Part shown: piece by piece, positions 42,918 to 52,306 of the stretch
Layout: each line of letters opens with the position of its first letter
Numbering within the stretch: the stretch's first letter is position 1
NCBI GenBank assembly: GCA_043553855.1
Contig: CP121336.1
Span: 1 to 64,000 of the forward strand
Origin: JAUIAS01 sp030425395
Lineage (GTDB): Bacteria > Pseudomonadota > Alphaproteobacteria > Rhodobacterales > Rhodobacteraceae
Length of the DNA stretch: 64,000 nucleotides
Direction: 5' to 3'
Notes under the pieces: generated by a model
Seen by the model: only the letters and a program-made list of their open reading frames with translations
The model's database searches: none
Told to the model about the DNA's origin: nothing
Translations under genes and position numbers: made by a program

Positions 42918-44306
42918 ATGATAGGAACTGTTATCAGCAAGGTGCGCGGCACCATGAGTGGCGACCGCCTTATGGCGCGGGCTCTTCGGGCCGCGGCGGC
43001 CATTCTTCTGGGTCATGGCGGATCGCAGGCACTACGCTTGGCGTCCAACCTCATTCTGACCCGCCTTCTGTTTCCCGAAGCCTTTGGCATCATGGCGATC
43101 GTCTCGGTGGTTACCGTGGGCCTTGCGATGTTTTCGGACGTGGGCGTTGGCCCATCCATTTCTCAAAGCAAACGCGGCGATGAACAGGTGTTTCTTGACA
43201 CTGCCTGGACCATTCAGGTCATCCGCGGGCTGCTTTTGTGCGGTATCACCGGAATTCTAGCTTTGCCCGTGGCCAATTTTTACGGCGAACCGGCACTGGC
43301 CATGTATCTGCCGGTGGCGGGTCTGTCCCTGGCAATCGCGGGTTTCAACCCGACCCGGATCGAAACCGCGCATCGTCACCTTTTGCTGGGTCGTGTCACG
43401 TCCCTCGATTTGCTGTCGCAGGTCATCGGCGTCACGTTTATGGTGGTGCTGGCCTATATCATGCAATCGGTCTGGGCTTTGGTACTTGGCGGATTGGTGG
43501 CACCGCTTGCCAAGCTCATCCTGACATCGGTGTTCCTGCCCGGCAAGGCCAACCGTTTCAAGTGGGAACGCCCGGCCGCGCAAGAGCTTATGCACTTTGG
43601 CAAGTGGATCTTCCTGAGCACGGCCTGCTATTTCATGACATCGCAGGGCGACAAGGCCATTCTGGGCAGGTTCCTGACATTGGAAATCCTCGGCATTTAC
43701 AATATCGGCTTTTTCCTTGCCAACTTTCCCGCCGGTATTGGCCACGTTCTGGTCAATCGCCTGTTGATCCCTCTGTATCGGGAAAAGCCCCCCACCGAGA
43801 GCCGTGAGAACTTTGACCGGATCGGGCGCATGCGGCTCGTTATGACGGTCAGCATCATGTCCGCCATGCTGGTGATGGCCTATAGCGGGCCCTGGATCGT
43901 CGGCTTGCTCTATGACCCGCGCTATACCATGTCCGGGGCCATCATTGTTGGGGTCGCACTGGGGCTTTTGCCGCATGTTATCGGTATGTCCTACGATCAG
44001 TCCGCACTGGCGGCGGGTGATAGCCGCACCTTCTTTATCTATACCAGTTGCCGCGCGTTCCTTGGGATCGCGTTTATCCTGATCGGTGTGACAACCTATG
44101 GTCTGGTCGGGGCGCTGATTGGGATGGGGGCGAGCCATATCGTGTCGCATCCAGTTCTGATCTGGCTGGCCCGGCGTCACGGCGCGCATGACATGCGCCA
44201 TGATCTGATCGCCTCATGTGTCGCACTGGTGGCGGGGGCCGGTGCGGTCTGGTTGCATTGGGACGCCCTGATGTTGTTGCCGACCGAAGTGGTGCGCGGC
44301 TTCTGA
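42918..44306 (+). CDS. Wzx-type oligosaccharide flippase (PST/MATE-like family)
   Basis: Protein of 462 aa (450 if the ATG at 42954, which has AAGG upstream, is used). About 12-14 hydrophobic segments. Family hallmarks are the N-terminal ALRLASNLILTRLLFPEAFGI region, DVGVGPSISQSKRGDE and FLTLEILGIYNIGFFLAN. It would flip the undecaprenyl-diphosphate-linked repeat unit across the inner membrane for polymerisation by the Wzy-like protein encoded at 22645-24060. It is the only exporter of lipid-linked sugar in the window, so the locus is of the Wzx/Wzy type rather than ABC- or synthase-dependent. Confidence 0.92.
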   Translation: MIGTVISKVRGTMSGDRLMARALRAAAAILLGHGGSQALRLASNLILTRLLFPEAFGIMAIVSVVTVGLAMFSDVGVGPSISQSKRGDEQVFLDTAWTIQVIRGLLLCGITGILALPVANFYGEPALAMYLPVAGLSLAIAGFNPTRIETAHRHLLLGRVTSLDLLSQVIGVTFMVVLAYIMQSVWALVLGGLVAPLAKLILTSVFLPGKANRFKWERPAAQELMHFGKWIFLSTACYFMTSQGDKAILGRFLTLEILGIYNIGFFLANFPAGIGHVLVNRLLIPLYREKPPTESRENFDRIGRMRLVMTVSIMSAMLVMAYSGPWIVGLLYDPRYTMSGAIIVGVALGLLPHVIGMSYDQSALAAGDSRTFFIYTSCRAFLGIAFILIGVTTYGLVGALIGMGASHIVSHPVLIWLARRHGAHDMRHDLIASCVALVAGAGAVWLHWDALMLLPTEVVRGF

Positions 44307-44460
44307 CATAAGTCGTGTGTACAGCCGGACCGTGGCCGTGTTTTCGCCGGTCGCGTTCTGGCAACGAACATCAAATGATGCGCAGCGATCCGCTGAACCG
44401 GGTCGGGATCAGGAAGACTTGGACCTGCTATCGGGCAGCCATACCACTTGCCCAGTTGGG

Positions 44461-45750
44461 TCAGCCGCGTTCCAGCCGACCGTCTAACCGATCCAACCAC
44501 CGCCGTCTAAGCCGCGCAAACAGTCCGTTTTTCGGCCTTCTGGGTTCATCGTCACCGACCATCGGGATGCAGACCACCGGCGCGATTCCGATCTCGCGCT
44601 CCATCTGGCGGGCCGAGCGCAGCACAGGGTGCATCAGGTCCAGAAGGAAGGCTATGCCCACGCCCAGAACAAAGCTTGCCAAAGCGCCGACAATCGCCTT
44701 GTTGCGACGCGGTGGGGTGATCGGCAATTCAGGAAATGCAGCAGGTTCAATAACGGTCAAACGTTCGGCCTGACGCTGCGTTTCCAAGCGCAGGCTGACT
44801 TCGGCTTCGACACGGCGGTTCGAGATCACGTCAAGCTGCTGGTTAAGCTGTTCGAGCTGGCGATCGTAGATGCCCAACTGGCGGTCCATTTCCGGGGACG
44901 TCTTGATGGAGTCCTGAAGTTGGTTGCGGCGTTCATTCAGCAGCTTGGACTGTTCGTCCAGCGACGCAAGTTCGGAATTGAATTCGGCCATCAGCCGCAA
45001 ACGGGTGGATTCGCGCGCATTCGGGTCGATCTGCTGGGCCTCTTGCATCAATCCAATCCGCTCGCGCTCGATCTCGAGCAGAGCGGCGTTGATGGTCGAG
45101 ATTTCGGATCGCCGGAATTCCAGCGTGCCGTCAATGGCCACATCGTTACGAAGGCGGAAATCAGTGATTTCCTCTTCCAATGCGTTGATCGACGAAACCA
45201 TCCGGTCTTCTTGCTCGGCAAAGAAATCCAGCGTCGCACGGGCCTGCTGGAGACGCTCCATCGCGGCAAGTTCGACGGTGCGCCTGGCAAATTCGCTGGC
45301 CAGCGCCTGAGCCAGATACGGATCTGAATCGCGCGCAATCACGGTGACGACGGATACCGTCCCGTCTTCGATCCCACCCTGAGCTGCGGCAATATCGTCG
45401 ATTTCGATGGCATTGCGCAGACGGACAACCTTTTGCGTTTCCGTCATGTCATCGCGATCTTCAAACATATTGAATTTGTCGATCACTTCGAGGATCGTGC
45501 CCCGCGTTGTCAGCCTCTGCTGGATCAACTGCAACCGCCGCGCGGCCGAACCATCAACAGTCGAAGGTGCCAGCGTTGTGGCGATTTCCGGCCGCTGGAT
45601 CTGGATGACTTCGACGGATTCATAGACATGCGCCTCGGACAGCGCGATGAACACTGACACGATGCTGCCTATGAAAGTGACAATCGCAATCAGCCGCGCG
45701 CGACGGCGCAGGAGATCAATTGCATCTGCGATCGAATAGATCGGCCCCAT
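44461..45750 (-). CDS. Polysaccharide chain-length determinant (Wzz/GNVR family)
   Basis: Protein of 429 aa. A short cytoplasmic start (IADAIDLLRRRARLI), a first transmembrane helix (IVTFIGSIVSVFIAL), a long periplasmic part dominated by coiled coil (about residues 165-330, for example SINALEEEITDFRL), a Pro-rich segment (AFPELPITPPRR) and a second helix (ALASFVLGVGIAFLLDL) match Wzz proteins. The usual cytoplasmic ATPase is a separate gene just upstream (45865-47061). It should set polymer length by interaction with the Wzy protein. A basic tail (LFARLRRRWLDRLDGRL) may be the contact for the kinase-like partner. Confidence 0.92.
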   Translation of the reverse strand: MGPIYSIADAIDLLRRRARLIAIVTFIGSIVSVFIALSEAHVYESVEVIQIQRPEIATTLAPSTVDGSAARRLQLIQQRLTTRGTILEVIDKFNMFEDRDDMTETQKVVRLRNAIEIDDIAAAQGGIEDGTVSVVTVIARDSDPYLAQALASEFARRTVELAAMERLQQARATLDFFAEQEDRMVSSINALEEEITDFRLRNDVAIDGTLEFRRSEISTINAALLEIERERIGLMQEAQQIDPNARESTRLRLMAEFNSELASLDEQSKLLNERRNQLQDSIKTSPEMDRQLGIYDRQLEQLNQQLDVISNRRVEAEVSLRLETQRQAERLTVIEPAAFPELPITPPRRNKAIVGALASFVLGVGIAFLLDLMHPVLRSARQMEREIGIAPVVCIPMVGDDEPRRPKNGLFARLRRRWLDRLDGRLERG

Positions 45751-45864
45751 ATTCCCTACGCACTCGTTACCGACGCGCCCTGCTCTTGCCTCGAATTCAG
45801 TCTTGTGACCGGATTGCTTTGCCCGAAGTATAACCGGGCAAAACGGCGAAACTATGACGCTTGA

Positions 45865-47061
45865 TCACGCGGCGCTGGCGGCAGCCTCGGATTTACGCGC
45901 TTTGTTGAGCACAACACCCAAAAGTTCAGTCTGCCCGCGCAGGATACGTTCGCAATCCGCGATGTGGCGCGCTGTGGTTTTGGTCCCGTCAGAAACCAGC
46001 AACACGCCATCTACCTGCGGCAGAAACGCCGCCAGATCATCAAGTGCAAGGATTGGCGGCAAATCATAAACCACGACATCCGGAGAAAGCTGTTTCTGCA
46101 TCCGTTCCAGAGAAACCGCGCACAACGGATTGTGCAAAAGGTCGGATGCATCCGGATAGACATTATCTGAAACGCCAACGGCCAACTGATCGGACACGCG
46201 CAGCAAGTAGTCCTCTGGTTCGACCTGACCGCGCAGAAAGTGGTGGGCATCCGCCGCCCCCCGCACGCCAATCATCGGCCCAAGATCCGGGTTGCGTTGG
46301 TTCAGGTCCATGAGAACGGTACGGCTATGCGGCATCCGCGACAGGCTCAAAGCGAGATTGAGCGCGACAAACGTGCTGCCGCATCCAGTCGTCGGTGCCG
46401 CAACTGCGACCCGGCGCCATCCATTGGCCTTGAGCGTGCTGACCAGTCGGGTGCGCAGCAAGTCAAAGGCGCGGGCCGCCGGATCGTCACGCAATGGGCT
46501 GATCACGCCAGTAGCATGGCCCAAAAGCTCGGGGCTCAGATTTGACCGCACCAAAGGCAGGTGCCGCCATACATCGTGGGCAACCGCCGGCAGGTTTGGC
46601 GTAGCCACGTGCGCATCGTCCCAGTCCATACCCGAGGATGCCTGATCGTGAGAGTCCGGCATCGACACAGCACGCGACAAGCTGCGCGCAAACGCTTCAT
46701 CCTCGTCTTCGTGTTCCGGCAAATAAACCGGATCTTCCAGCGGCATCGGTGCCGCCTTCTTGCGCTGCACGTGGGCCCGGCTGTCGGGTTCGCGGCGCGT
46801 TCTCGATGCCGGGGCTTGATTTCTGAGTGGCGCAGTCTGCGCGCGCACCTCATCCATCCAATCCTCGGGCCGGATCGCTGTCACTTCTTCGGATGCCTCG
46901 GCATCGAATGCAGTGCCGTTTTGATCCGCATAGTCTTCTACTGCCTTCGCCGGATCACCGTATCCAGCCCGCTTGAACCGACGGAACCGCGTTCCACTTG
47001 CCAAGCTGTCGTCGCGTGCACGCAATGTGCGGTCGTTCATATTGTAGGTTTCGTTCTTCAT
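45865..47061 (-). CDS. BY-kinase-like (CpsD/CapB) ATPase with altered Walker A
   Basis: About 398 aa; the ATG at 47061 has AAGGG 9 nt upstream. The first 170 residues are charged and disordered. The C-terminal part is a P-loop domain: APTTGCGSTFVALNLAL, LMDLNQRNPDLG (Walker A' position), VVYDLPPIL (Walker B), VLLVSDGTKTT. In tyrosine autokinases Walker A reads GxGKS/T; here the Lys is replaced by Ser (GCGST). The C-terminal tyrosine cluster is absent (it ends KSEAAASAA). It probably serves as a regulatory partner of the Wzz protein encoded downstream, with weak or no kinase activity. Related Rhodobacterales proteins may share this trait. Confidence 0.85.
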   Translation of the reverse strand: MKNETYNMNDRTLRARDDSLASGTRFRRFKRAGYGDPAKAVEDYADQNGTAFDAEASEEVTAIRPEDWMDEVRAQTAPLRNQAPASRTRREPDSRAHVQRKKAAPMPLEDPVYLPEHEDEDEAFARSLSRAVSMPDSHDQASSGMDWDDAHVATPNLPAVAHDVWRHLPLVRSNLSPELLGHATGVISPLRDDPAARAFDLLRTRLVSTLKANGWRRVAVAAPTTGCGSTFVALNLALSLSRMPHSRTVLMDLNQRNPDLGPMIGVRGAADAHHFLRGQVEPEDYLLRVSDQLAVGVSDNVYPDASDLLHNPLCAVSLERMQKQLSPDVVVYDLPPILALDDLAAFLPQVDGVLLVSDGTKTTARHIADCERILRGQTELLGVVLNKARKSEAAASAA

Positions 47062-47140
47062 CACTGACACCCTTGCCCCCGGGTTCCGCGCCACCCGATG
47101 TATATCTCAAATGGCGCGGCCAGCTATGATGTTTTTTTGA

Positions 47141-48019
47141 TCAGTATCCGGTGCGGCGCAGCACAACGCTTACGGTGCGCAGCATGATCGCCAGGTCCTG
47201 CCAGATTGACAAGGTCTTGAGATACTGACGGTCGAGAACCGACCGGTAGGAAAAGTAGCTTTCGTTGCGGTCACTGACCTGCCACAGACCGGTCAGACCT
47301 GGACGCAGCGCAAAGTATGCCTTGGGGTTACCATAGAGCGGCAGTTGGTCCGGCAACATTGGACGCGGGCCGACAAGGCTCATGTCCCCAAGAAGCACGT
47401 TGAACAGCTGTGGCACCTCATCAAGCGACGTTGCGCGCAGGAACCGGCCCACCGGCGTGATACGCGGATCGTTCTTGAGCTTTTGCGTGGCGTTCCATTC
47501 CGCCCGCAGTTTGATGTCACTATCAAGAAGCGTGGCAAGACGCGCATCTGCGTCCCGCACCATCGTGCGCAGTTTCCAGATGGAAAACTCGCGCCCGCCC
47601 CGGCCAACCCGCTTTTGCTGATAGAAGGGCTGACCGCTTTCGACGAACAATGCCAAGGCAAACAGCAACACCAGAGGAACCGATACCGGCAGCGTCAGGA
47701 TGACCAGCGCAACGTCCAGAACCCGCTTGCCAATCCGCGCATATACCCCATTGGACGCAGAATTCGCGCCCAAGCGATTGCCCGCATCGTCTCCGCCACG
47801 TTCGGGCAACAGACCCGTACGAATTTTGGTTTGCACCAGATTTTCCGAACCGGGGAACGCGGTCGCCCCGTACAGCACCGAATGTCCATCGGTCGCCGGG
47901 ATCAGCCGATCTTCATTAACCAGATCTTTCACAGTCGTACCTCGCAGCACACGCACCTTAGCAGCAAGGCGCTTTACAAATTCTTTGGCGCGACCCAGTT
48001 TCACCTGAAACAGTCCCAA
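47141..48019 (-). CDS. Undecaprenyl-phosphate sugar phosphotransferase (priming transferase, ExoY/WbaP C-terminal type)
   Basis: Protein of 292 aa. One membrane-inserting hydrophobic hairpin (LVILTLPVSVPLVLLFALAL) is followed by the catalytic domain: QQKRVGRGGREFSIWKLRTM, NDPRITPVGRFLRATSLDE, GDMSLVGPRPM and RPGLTGLWQVSDR. It moves hexose-1-phosphate from a nucleotide sugar to undecaprenyl phosphate, starting the repeat unit. The N-terminal 95 residues are soluble and unlike WbaP, so it is the short monotopic form. TTG at 48019 is the frame's first start; GTG at 48004 is an alternative, and neither has a strong ribosome site. It is the first gene of the minus-strand operon with the kinase-like and Wzz genes. 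Confidence 0.93.
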   Translation of the reverse strand: MGLFQVKLGRAKEFVKRLAAKVRVLRGTTVKDLVNEDRLIPATDGHSVLYGATAFPGSENLVQTKIRTGLLPERGGDDAGNRLGANSASNGVYARIGKRVLDVALVILTLPVSVPLVLLFALALFVESGQPFYQQKRVGRGGREFSIWKLRTMVRDADARLATLLDSDIKLRAEWNATQKLKNDPRITPVGRFLRATSLDEVPQLFNVLLGDMSLVGPRPMLPDQLPLYGNPKAYFALRPGLTGLWQVSDRNESYFSYRSVLDRQYLKTLSIWQDLAIMLRTVSVVLRRTGY

Positions 48020-48471
48020 TCCAAAAACCTGCCGACCTTCTGGCTAAAAACTGCCTCAAAGCCGACACAATTGAAATAACACAACGCCGTAACCAATGCG
48101 GCACAAATGAGGCGAAACACACTGTTTCCAATGACCTCATACAATATATTGGGACTTTATCCCAAGTTTCAAAGGTATCATCAAAATATCTTTTGATTGT
48201 TGCCATATGCTCAATAGTATCGCCCAAAATTCGAATGATAACAGGCGCGGCAACTCGCCAAAAACGTGCATTCTGGGTGGCTAAGCCCGAATCTTGCCCC
48301 AATTGAGGCAACCGTTTTCCGAATCATTCGGTCGATTTCCGGGACTTTTCGCGTGCCCGGCAACAATCCGGCCAACCAACCCCGCCAAGTGCGGCACCCC
48401 CTGGCCTTGGAAATGTGGCGAGCTTGCCCAAATCTCGGTGGGCAGGAGATTGGGCAAAGCCAGACGCTGCG
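48020..48471 (-). promoter_or_regulatory. 452-nt AT-rich control region of the polysaccharide operon
   Basis: No gene is supported. The first 230 nt are markedly AT-rich relative to the rest of the window and lie upstream of the priming transferase. They contain the perfect palindrome CAATATATTG (48142-48151), overlapping an inverted repeat TTGGGACTTTATCCCAA (48149-48165). A second dyad, CCGAATCATTCGG, lies at 48319-48331. This is where the promoter and operators of the 47-44 kb operon are expected. Confidence 0.6.
48149..48165. promoter_or_regulatory. Inverted-repeat candidate operator
   Basis: TTGGGA and TCCCAA arms flank CTTTA. The dyad lies 130 nt upstream of the priming transferase start in AT-rich DNA, overlapping a 10-bp palindrome. 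The regulator is unknown. Confidence 0.5.
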
Positions 48472-49767
48472 CTAGACCGGAACCCACGCCCCCGGTGCGA
48501 TGGTCGGGGCAGCCGCGTTCAAGGCGTCAATGGCAAATCCAGCCGCTGCCTTGTAATCGGCCACAAAGGCCGCGCGTTCCTCAGGGGCGATTACTGCGTC
48601 GATATCGTCAAAGACGCCGCCGCAACGCTCATCAACAAGGTTGAGAATACCGAACGGCCCCAGCCCTCTGTTGCGCAGGATCAGCGCCGAAACCTTTTCG
48701 CACAGTCTGGCGTCATAAGCCGCCAAGGCTGCCGGAGTGACGCCGTGTTCGATCATGCAGCTGCCCAAAACACGTGCGTCCACGATTGCCTGGCTCGCCC
48801 CATTCGATCCGGTGGGATACATCGCATGCGCGGCATCCCCCATCAGGCCCACCGCCCCATCCACCCAAGTGGGCACCGGATCGCGGTCGATCATCGGATA
48901 TTCGTAAATCCGTTCCGCCCCGGAAAGAAGGGTGGGCACATCCAACCAGTCAAACTGCCAATCCTTGAAATGCTGCAGGACATCTTCAAGCGCGACCTGC
49001 TTGGACCAGTCGGCGCTTGTCCATCCGTCGGAGTTGTCCACGGTCACCTCGGCGATCCAGTTGATCGTCGCAAGTCCGGTTTCCGGGTCAACCGGCGAGA
49101 TCGGGTAAAACACCATGCGTTGACGCACTGATCCCAAGCCGACAAAGGACGACCCACCCCGCACCGGCGTTGCCTGACTTGTGCCGCGCCACATGATTGC
49201 GCCGTTCCAATGCGGCGCGGGCTGGTCGGGGTGCATCTGTGCGCGCACTGCGGAATGAATTCCGTCGGCCCCCACCAGAAGCGTCGCCTCGATCACTTCC
49301 GAAGTGCCGCCCGGTCCGGCGATATGCACCGAGACGCCGTGTTCGTGGTTTTCATACCGGGTGACCCGGACCCCGGTGCGCATCGCATCCGGACCCAGAC
49401 GGGCGCGCACCTGATCATAAAGCAGCATTTGCAACTGACCACGATGAACCGCGTATTGCGGCCAGTTGTAGCCCGCCTCAAGGCCACGCGGCTCCGCATA
49501 GATCTCGGCCCCGTTGCGCCCGACCAAAGCCCATTCGCGCGCGGGAAGGCCCACGTGATCCAGCGCTTTGGCGTCGATCCCCATATCGTTCAATTCGCGC
49601 ACCGCGTTCGGCTGAATATTGATCCCCACCCCAAGCGGACGCAGTTCGCTCACCTGTTCAAGGACGGTGCAAGGGACGCCGATCTGGTGCAGCGTCAACG
49701 CCAGCGCCAGCCCGCCTATTCCGCCACCTGCGATTACGACATGGGGGGACCGATCGGGTGCTTGCAT
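48472..49767 (-). CDS. FAD-dependent aromatic-ring monooxygenase, PhzS/salicylate hydroxylase-like
   Basis: Protein of 431 aa. Group A flavoprotein fingerprints: VIAGGGIGGLALALTL (FAD Rossmann), VGADGIHSAVRAQ (DG motif), and GLMGDAAHAMYPTGSNGASQAI (GD motif). Such enzymes use NAD(P)H and O2 to hydroxylate aromatic or heteroaromatic substrates. The long DRDPVPTWVDG segment before the GD motif recalls PhzS-like flavin-dependent oxidoreductases. It stands alone between the polysaccharide operon and a GNAT gene, so its pathway is not evident. A role in tailoring the assembly-line product is possible but unsupported beyond 7 kb proximity. Confidence 0.9.
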   Translation of the reverse strand: MQAPDRSPHVVIAGGGIGGLALALTLHQIGVPCTVLEQVSELRPLGVGINIQPNAVRELNDMGIDAKALDHVGLPAREWALVGRNGAEIYAEPRGLEAGYNWPQYAVHRGQLQMLLYDQVRARLGPDAMRTGVRVTRYENHEHGVSVHIAGPGGTSEVIEATLLVGADGIHSAVRAQMHPDQPAPHWNGAIMWRGTSQATPVRGGSSFVGLGSVRQRMVFYPISPVDPETGLATINWIAEVTVDNSDGWTSADWSKQVALEDVLQHFKDWQFDWLDVPTLLSGAERIYEYPMIDRDPVPTWVDGAVGLMGDAAHAMYPTGSNGASQAIVDARVLGSCMIEHGVTPAALAAYDARLCEKVSALILRNRGLGPFGILNLVDERCGGVFDDIDAVIAPEERAAFVADYKAAAGFAIDALNAAAPTIAPGAWVPV

Positions 49768-49967
49768 AACCTTCTCCTTATGTTTCTGAAGCTGTTTCTA
49801 GCCTCCATTGCCCGGCACGCCAACCGTGATCCGATCGGTCTTGATCCGTTAACGAAATCGTCAGGAATGCGCGCCAGTATCAGTTTATGCCAGATGACTG
49901 CTCTCCAGCCCGTATCACGCGCGGTCCACAAAACCGCCAACCGCTCGATCAACCACGTGGCCGCCTG

Positions 49968-51164
49968 ATGTTGACCGTCACGGAAACGCTGTCGCAATTG
50001 CAGTACTTGCGCCGCGCATGGCGCGATCTCGAACATCGCGATCCGCAAGCCAGCTTTTTTCTTGGTCATGACTGGCTGTGTTGTGTGCTGACGGATTCAC
50101 CCGGACGATGGCGGATCTTGACCCTGCATGATGACACTGATCCACACCGGCTTTTGTGTGCGCTTGCGCTGCGGATGCGGGTCATATGGAATGCAAAGCC
50201 TGAGACGTTGCAAACCGAACTGGATCAATTCGGGCCACTTGGCCTTGGACAGGACGGGGGCTTGTTGTGCGACCCGGCGGAAGAAGCGCGCGTCCTGCCC
50301 CGGTTGGGGCGGGTTCTGGAACGAATGCCGTGGGTCCGTTTTGCCTTGCGGGATGCGCGCTCCCCGCGGCGGGCGCGATATATCGCGCGCGGGCTTGATG
50401 CGGGATCTGTGCGCCTGCGCTGGTCCTCAACCGGCACCGACGACGGCACCGATACCGGTGCCGCCCTGCGGTCACTGACGCTTCAGGGCGCGCAGGACTT
50501 TGGCTTCCGGCAACGTCAGCTCAGAAAATTGATCAGGACCGAACGTCAAAGGCTCGTCGATACGGGACCGCTGGCGATCCACACACGGGATGATGAAGAT
50601 GCCATTGCCGCAGTTCTGGATATCTGGAAAAGCAATCACGCCCGACTGCACGGTCGCAGGGGTCTGCCAAAGCGTGTCGAAAACCACAGGAATGCCCTTC
50701 GCATCCTGCGAGATACCGGCCAGTTGTTCATGCCCGTTCTAGAAGACGCAGGCCAGATCGTGGCCGGGGTTGCGCATGCGTTTGACCGGCGCACCGGATT
50801 GATGCACGTGCTGGTGCCGGGCCATGACGGGATCGGCGCACCATCGCCCACGGGCTTGATCCTGCATGCACATGCAATCGCATCTGCCCGTAAGGAAGGA
50901 TTGAGAACCTATGAACTGGGCCGCGAACTGAATGCAATCGCCGATCTGTTCGACGCGGACGCCCTGCCTACGATCTCGATGATCGCTGACAGACACGGGG
51001 GCGCAGACCGGCAAGACCTTCTTGACCCCGCATGTATAGGCATTGCTGCCGACAAGATAGAAGCGATGAGTTCCGATGGCCGCAAACGGGCCGCGCGCGC
51101 GGCGCTTGCCCATCTCGACCGCGTGACCAAGGGATGGATGTCCGACCTTCACCGCGCCGGATAA
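49968..51164 (+). CDS. GNAT-fold protein, FemAB/CelD-like acyl or aminoacyl transferase
   Basis: About 398 aa from the ATG at 49968; an ATG at 49887 would add 27 residues, and neither has a clear ribosome site. SQLQYLRRAWRDLE...ASFFLGHDWL is the usual opening of the 'acetyltransferase 6' family. The second half has HARLHGRRGLPKRVENHRNALRIL, FMPVLEDAGQIVAGVAHAF and LRTYELGRELNAIADLF. Members of this family (CelD, FemAB-like) transfer acyl or aminoacyl groups and often sit in polysaccharide loci. A link to the nearby surface-polysaccharide genes is plausible but not proven. Confidence 0.75.
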   Translation: MLTVTETLSQLQYLRRAWRDLEHRDPQASFFLGHDWLCCVLTDSPGRWRILTLHDDTDPHRLLCALALRMRVIWNAKPETLQTELDQFGPLGLGQDGGLLCDPAEEARVLPRLGRVLERMPWVRFALRDARSPRRARYIARGLDAGSVRLRWSSTGTDDGTDTGAALRSLTLQGAQDFGFRQRQLRKLIRTERQRLVDTGPLAIHTRDDEDAIAAVLDIWKSNHARLHGRRGLPKRVENHRNALRILRDTGQLFMPVLEDAGQIVAGVAHAFDRRTGLMHVLVPGHDGIGAPSPTGLILHAHAIASARKEGLRTYELGRELNAIADLFDADALPTISMIADRHGGADRQDLLDPACIGIAADKIEAMSSDGRKRAARAALAHLDRVTKGWMSDLHRAG

Positions 51165-51425
51165 GCGCGCGGTATGCCAAGCGCAAATCTTCGGCGGGCA
51201 CATTCGCACCGCGCGGCCACCCCGCCCCCGGGCCAAGGTGAAATGAGGGAATGAGCCGCATGCGCCATGATAAACCTGAACCTTCAGGGTTCATTAACGG
51301 TCAGCGTACATCCCGCCCCTATGAAAATCAGGTTTGATCCCAACCCAAATGGGTATCAAAACCGAAGCGATGTCCGACCGCTCGGGTGTCAAATCCATCT
51401 GGATCGCGCTTACATCGCAATCCGG

Positions 51426-52238
51426 TCAAAATCCGCCAAAGCCGAACAGACCGCGCGCGCTATCTTCGGCGGCGCGCTTGAGGCGGCGTTGCGAAGGTTT
51501 GATGCCCTCGCGAAGCTGTGCATCGGAGGTCAGCTCGGGCAGATCCAGAACATCGCGCGACAGCAACGCCGCGCGCGCGCCGGTTGACCCCTCGGCGAGA
51601 TAGATATTCATCGTCTCCCACGCCAGATGCCCTCCGGCGTGCAAGGCACGAATGTCATCCACAAAGTTGTGGCATTGCTGATTTTCTACAAGCAGCACGT
51701 ATTTTCGCGCCTGACGCACCATATTGGCAAGCGCCACAAAGTGGCTCACGGCGGTATGGATATGCATCACCACCGCTTGCGAATAGACCATGTCCACCTC
51801 GGGCCACTGGGCTGAATACGGCATGGTGATATCCTGAACGCCCAGTTTTCCCGCAAGTTCGGGGTGGCGCTGGACCGCGAGCTTCAGTTGGGTTTCTCCA
51901 CGATCTCCACCCGAAATCGGGATATCGGGAAATACAAGCTGCGCGTTGGCCACGTGGTCGCCCCCGCCGCAGCCCGCCTCATGAACCGAATCCGGTTGCA
52001 ACCGGCCGATCATCTCGAGGATCAGGCCGTGATTGGGGTGCACCGGGCGCGTCGCGGTCACCAGATTCCCCGAGCCTGCGTCAAAACTCAGATCGCCCGG
52101 TTTCGCGATCGTCAAGTACTGACTTTCGACATCCCCCTTGAGCCGCCTGTGATAGGAATCGGCGGTGTAGTTCTCCCAATCAAAATCATCGTCGTAAAAT
52201 TTGCGGTTCTTATAGAAAAACTGTCGAAAAATGCTCAT
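51426..52238 (-). CDS. SAM-dependent methyltransferase, class I
   Basis: About 270 aa from the ATG at 52238, with GGAG 8 nt upstream; longer frames add an implausible Arg-rich leader. The AdoMet loop is VHEAGCGGGDHV, followed by ISGGDRGETQLKLA and DMVYSQAVVMHIHT (post-motif region). The N-terminal 60 residues (FFYKNRKFYDDDFDWENYTADSYHRR) are aromatic- and Asp-rich, as in methyltransferases found in surface-glycan loci. Substrate unknown. It is divergent from the TfoX-like gene. Confidence 0.83.
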   Translation of the reverse strand: MSIFRQFFYKNRKFYDDDFDWENYTADSYHRRLKGDVESQYLTIAKPGDLSFDAGSGNLVTATRPVHPNHGLILEMIGRLQPDSVHEAGCGGGDHVANAQLVFPDIPISGGDRGETQLKLAVQRHPELAGKLGVQDITMPYSAQWPEVDMVYSQAVVMHIHTAVSHFVALANMVRQARKYVLLVENQQCHNFVDDIRALHAGGHLAWETMNIYLAEGSTGARAALLSRDVLDLPELTSDAQLREGIKPSQRRLKRAAEDSARGLFGFGGF

Positions 52239-52306
52239 GATTGGTCTCCGATGCTTTGCATCCGGTAGCCCAATGCCCCTGCAAAAACAATCCCCGGAGC
52301 CCGGCA

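Noticed and set aside
48031..48050. CTTCTGGCTAAAA resembling the lead of the intergenic repeat
   Set aside because: Only about a dozen bases match and neither the ATACTCC part nor the hairpins follow.
48294..48644. Possible plus-strand gene upstream of the monooxygenase
   Set aside because: It overlaps the 3' end of the flavoprotein gene, is Arg/Pro-rich and lacks a ribosome site.
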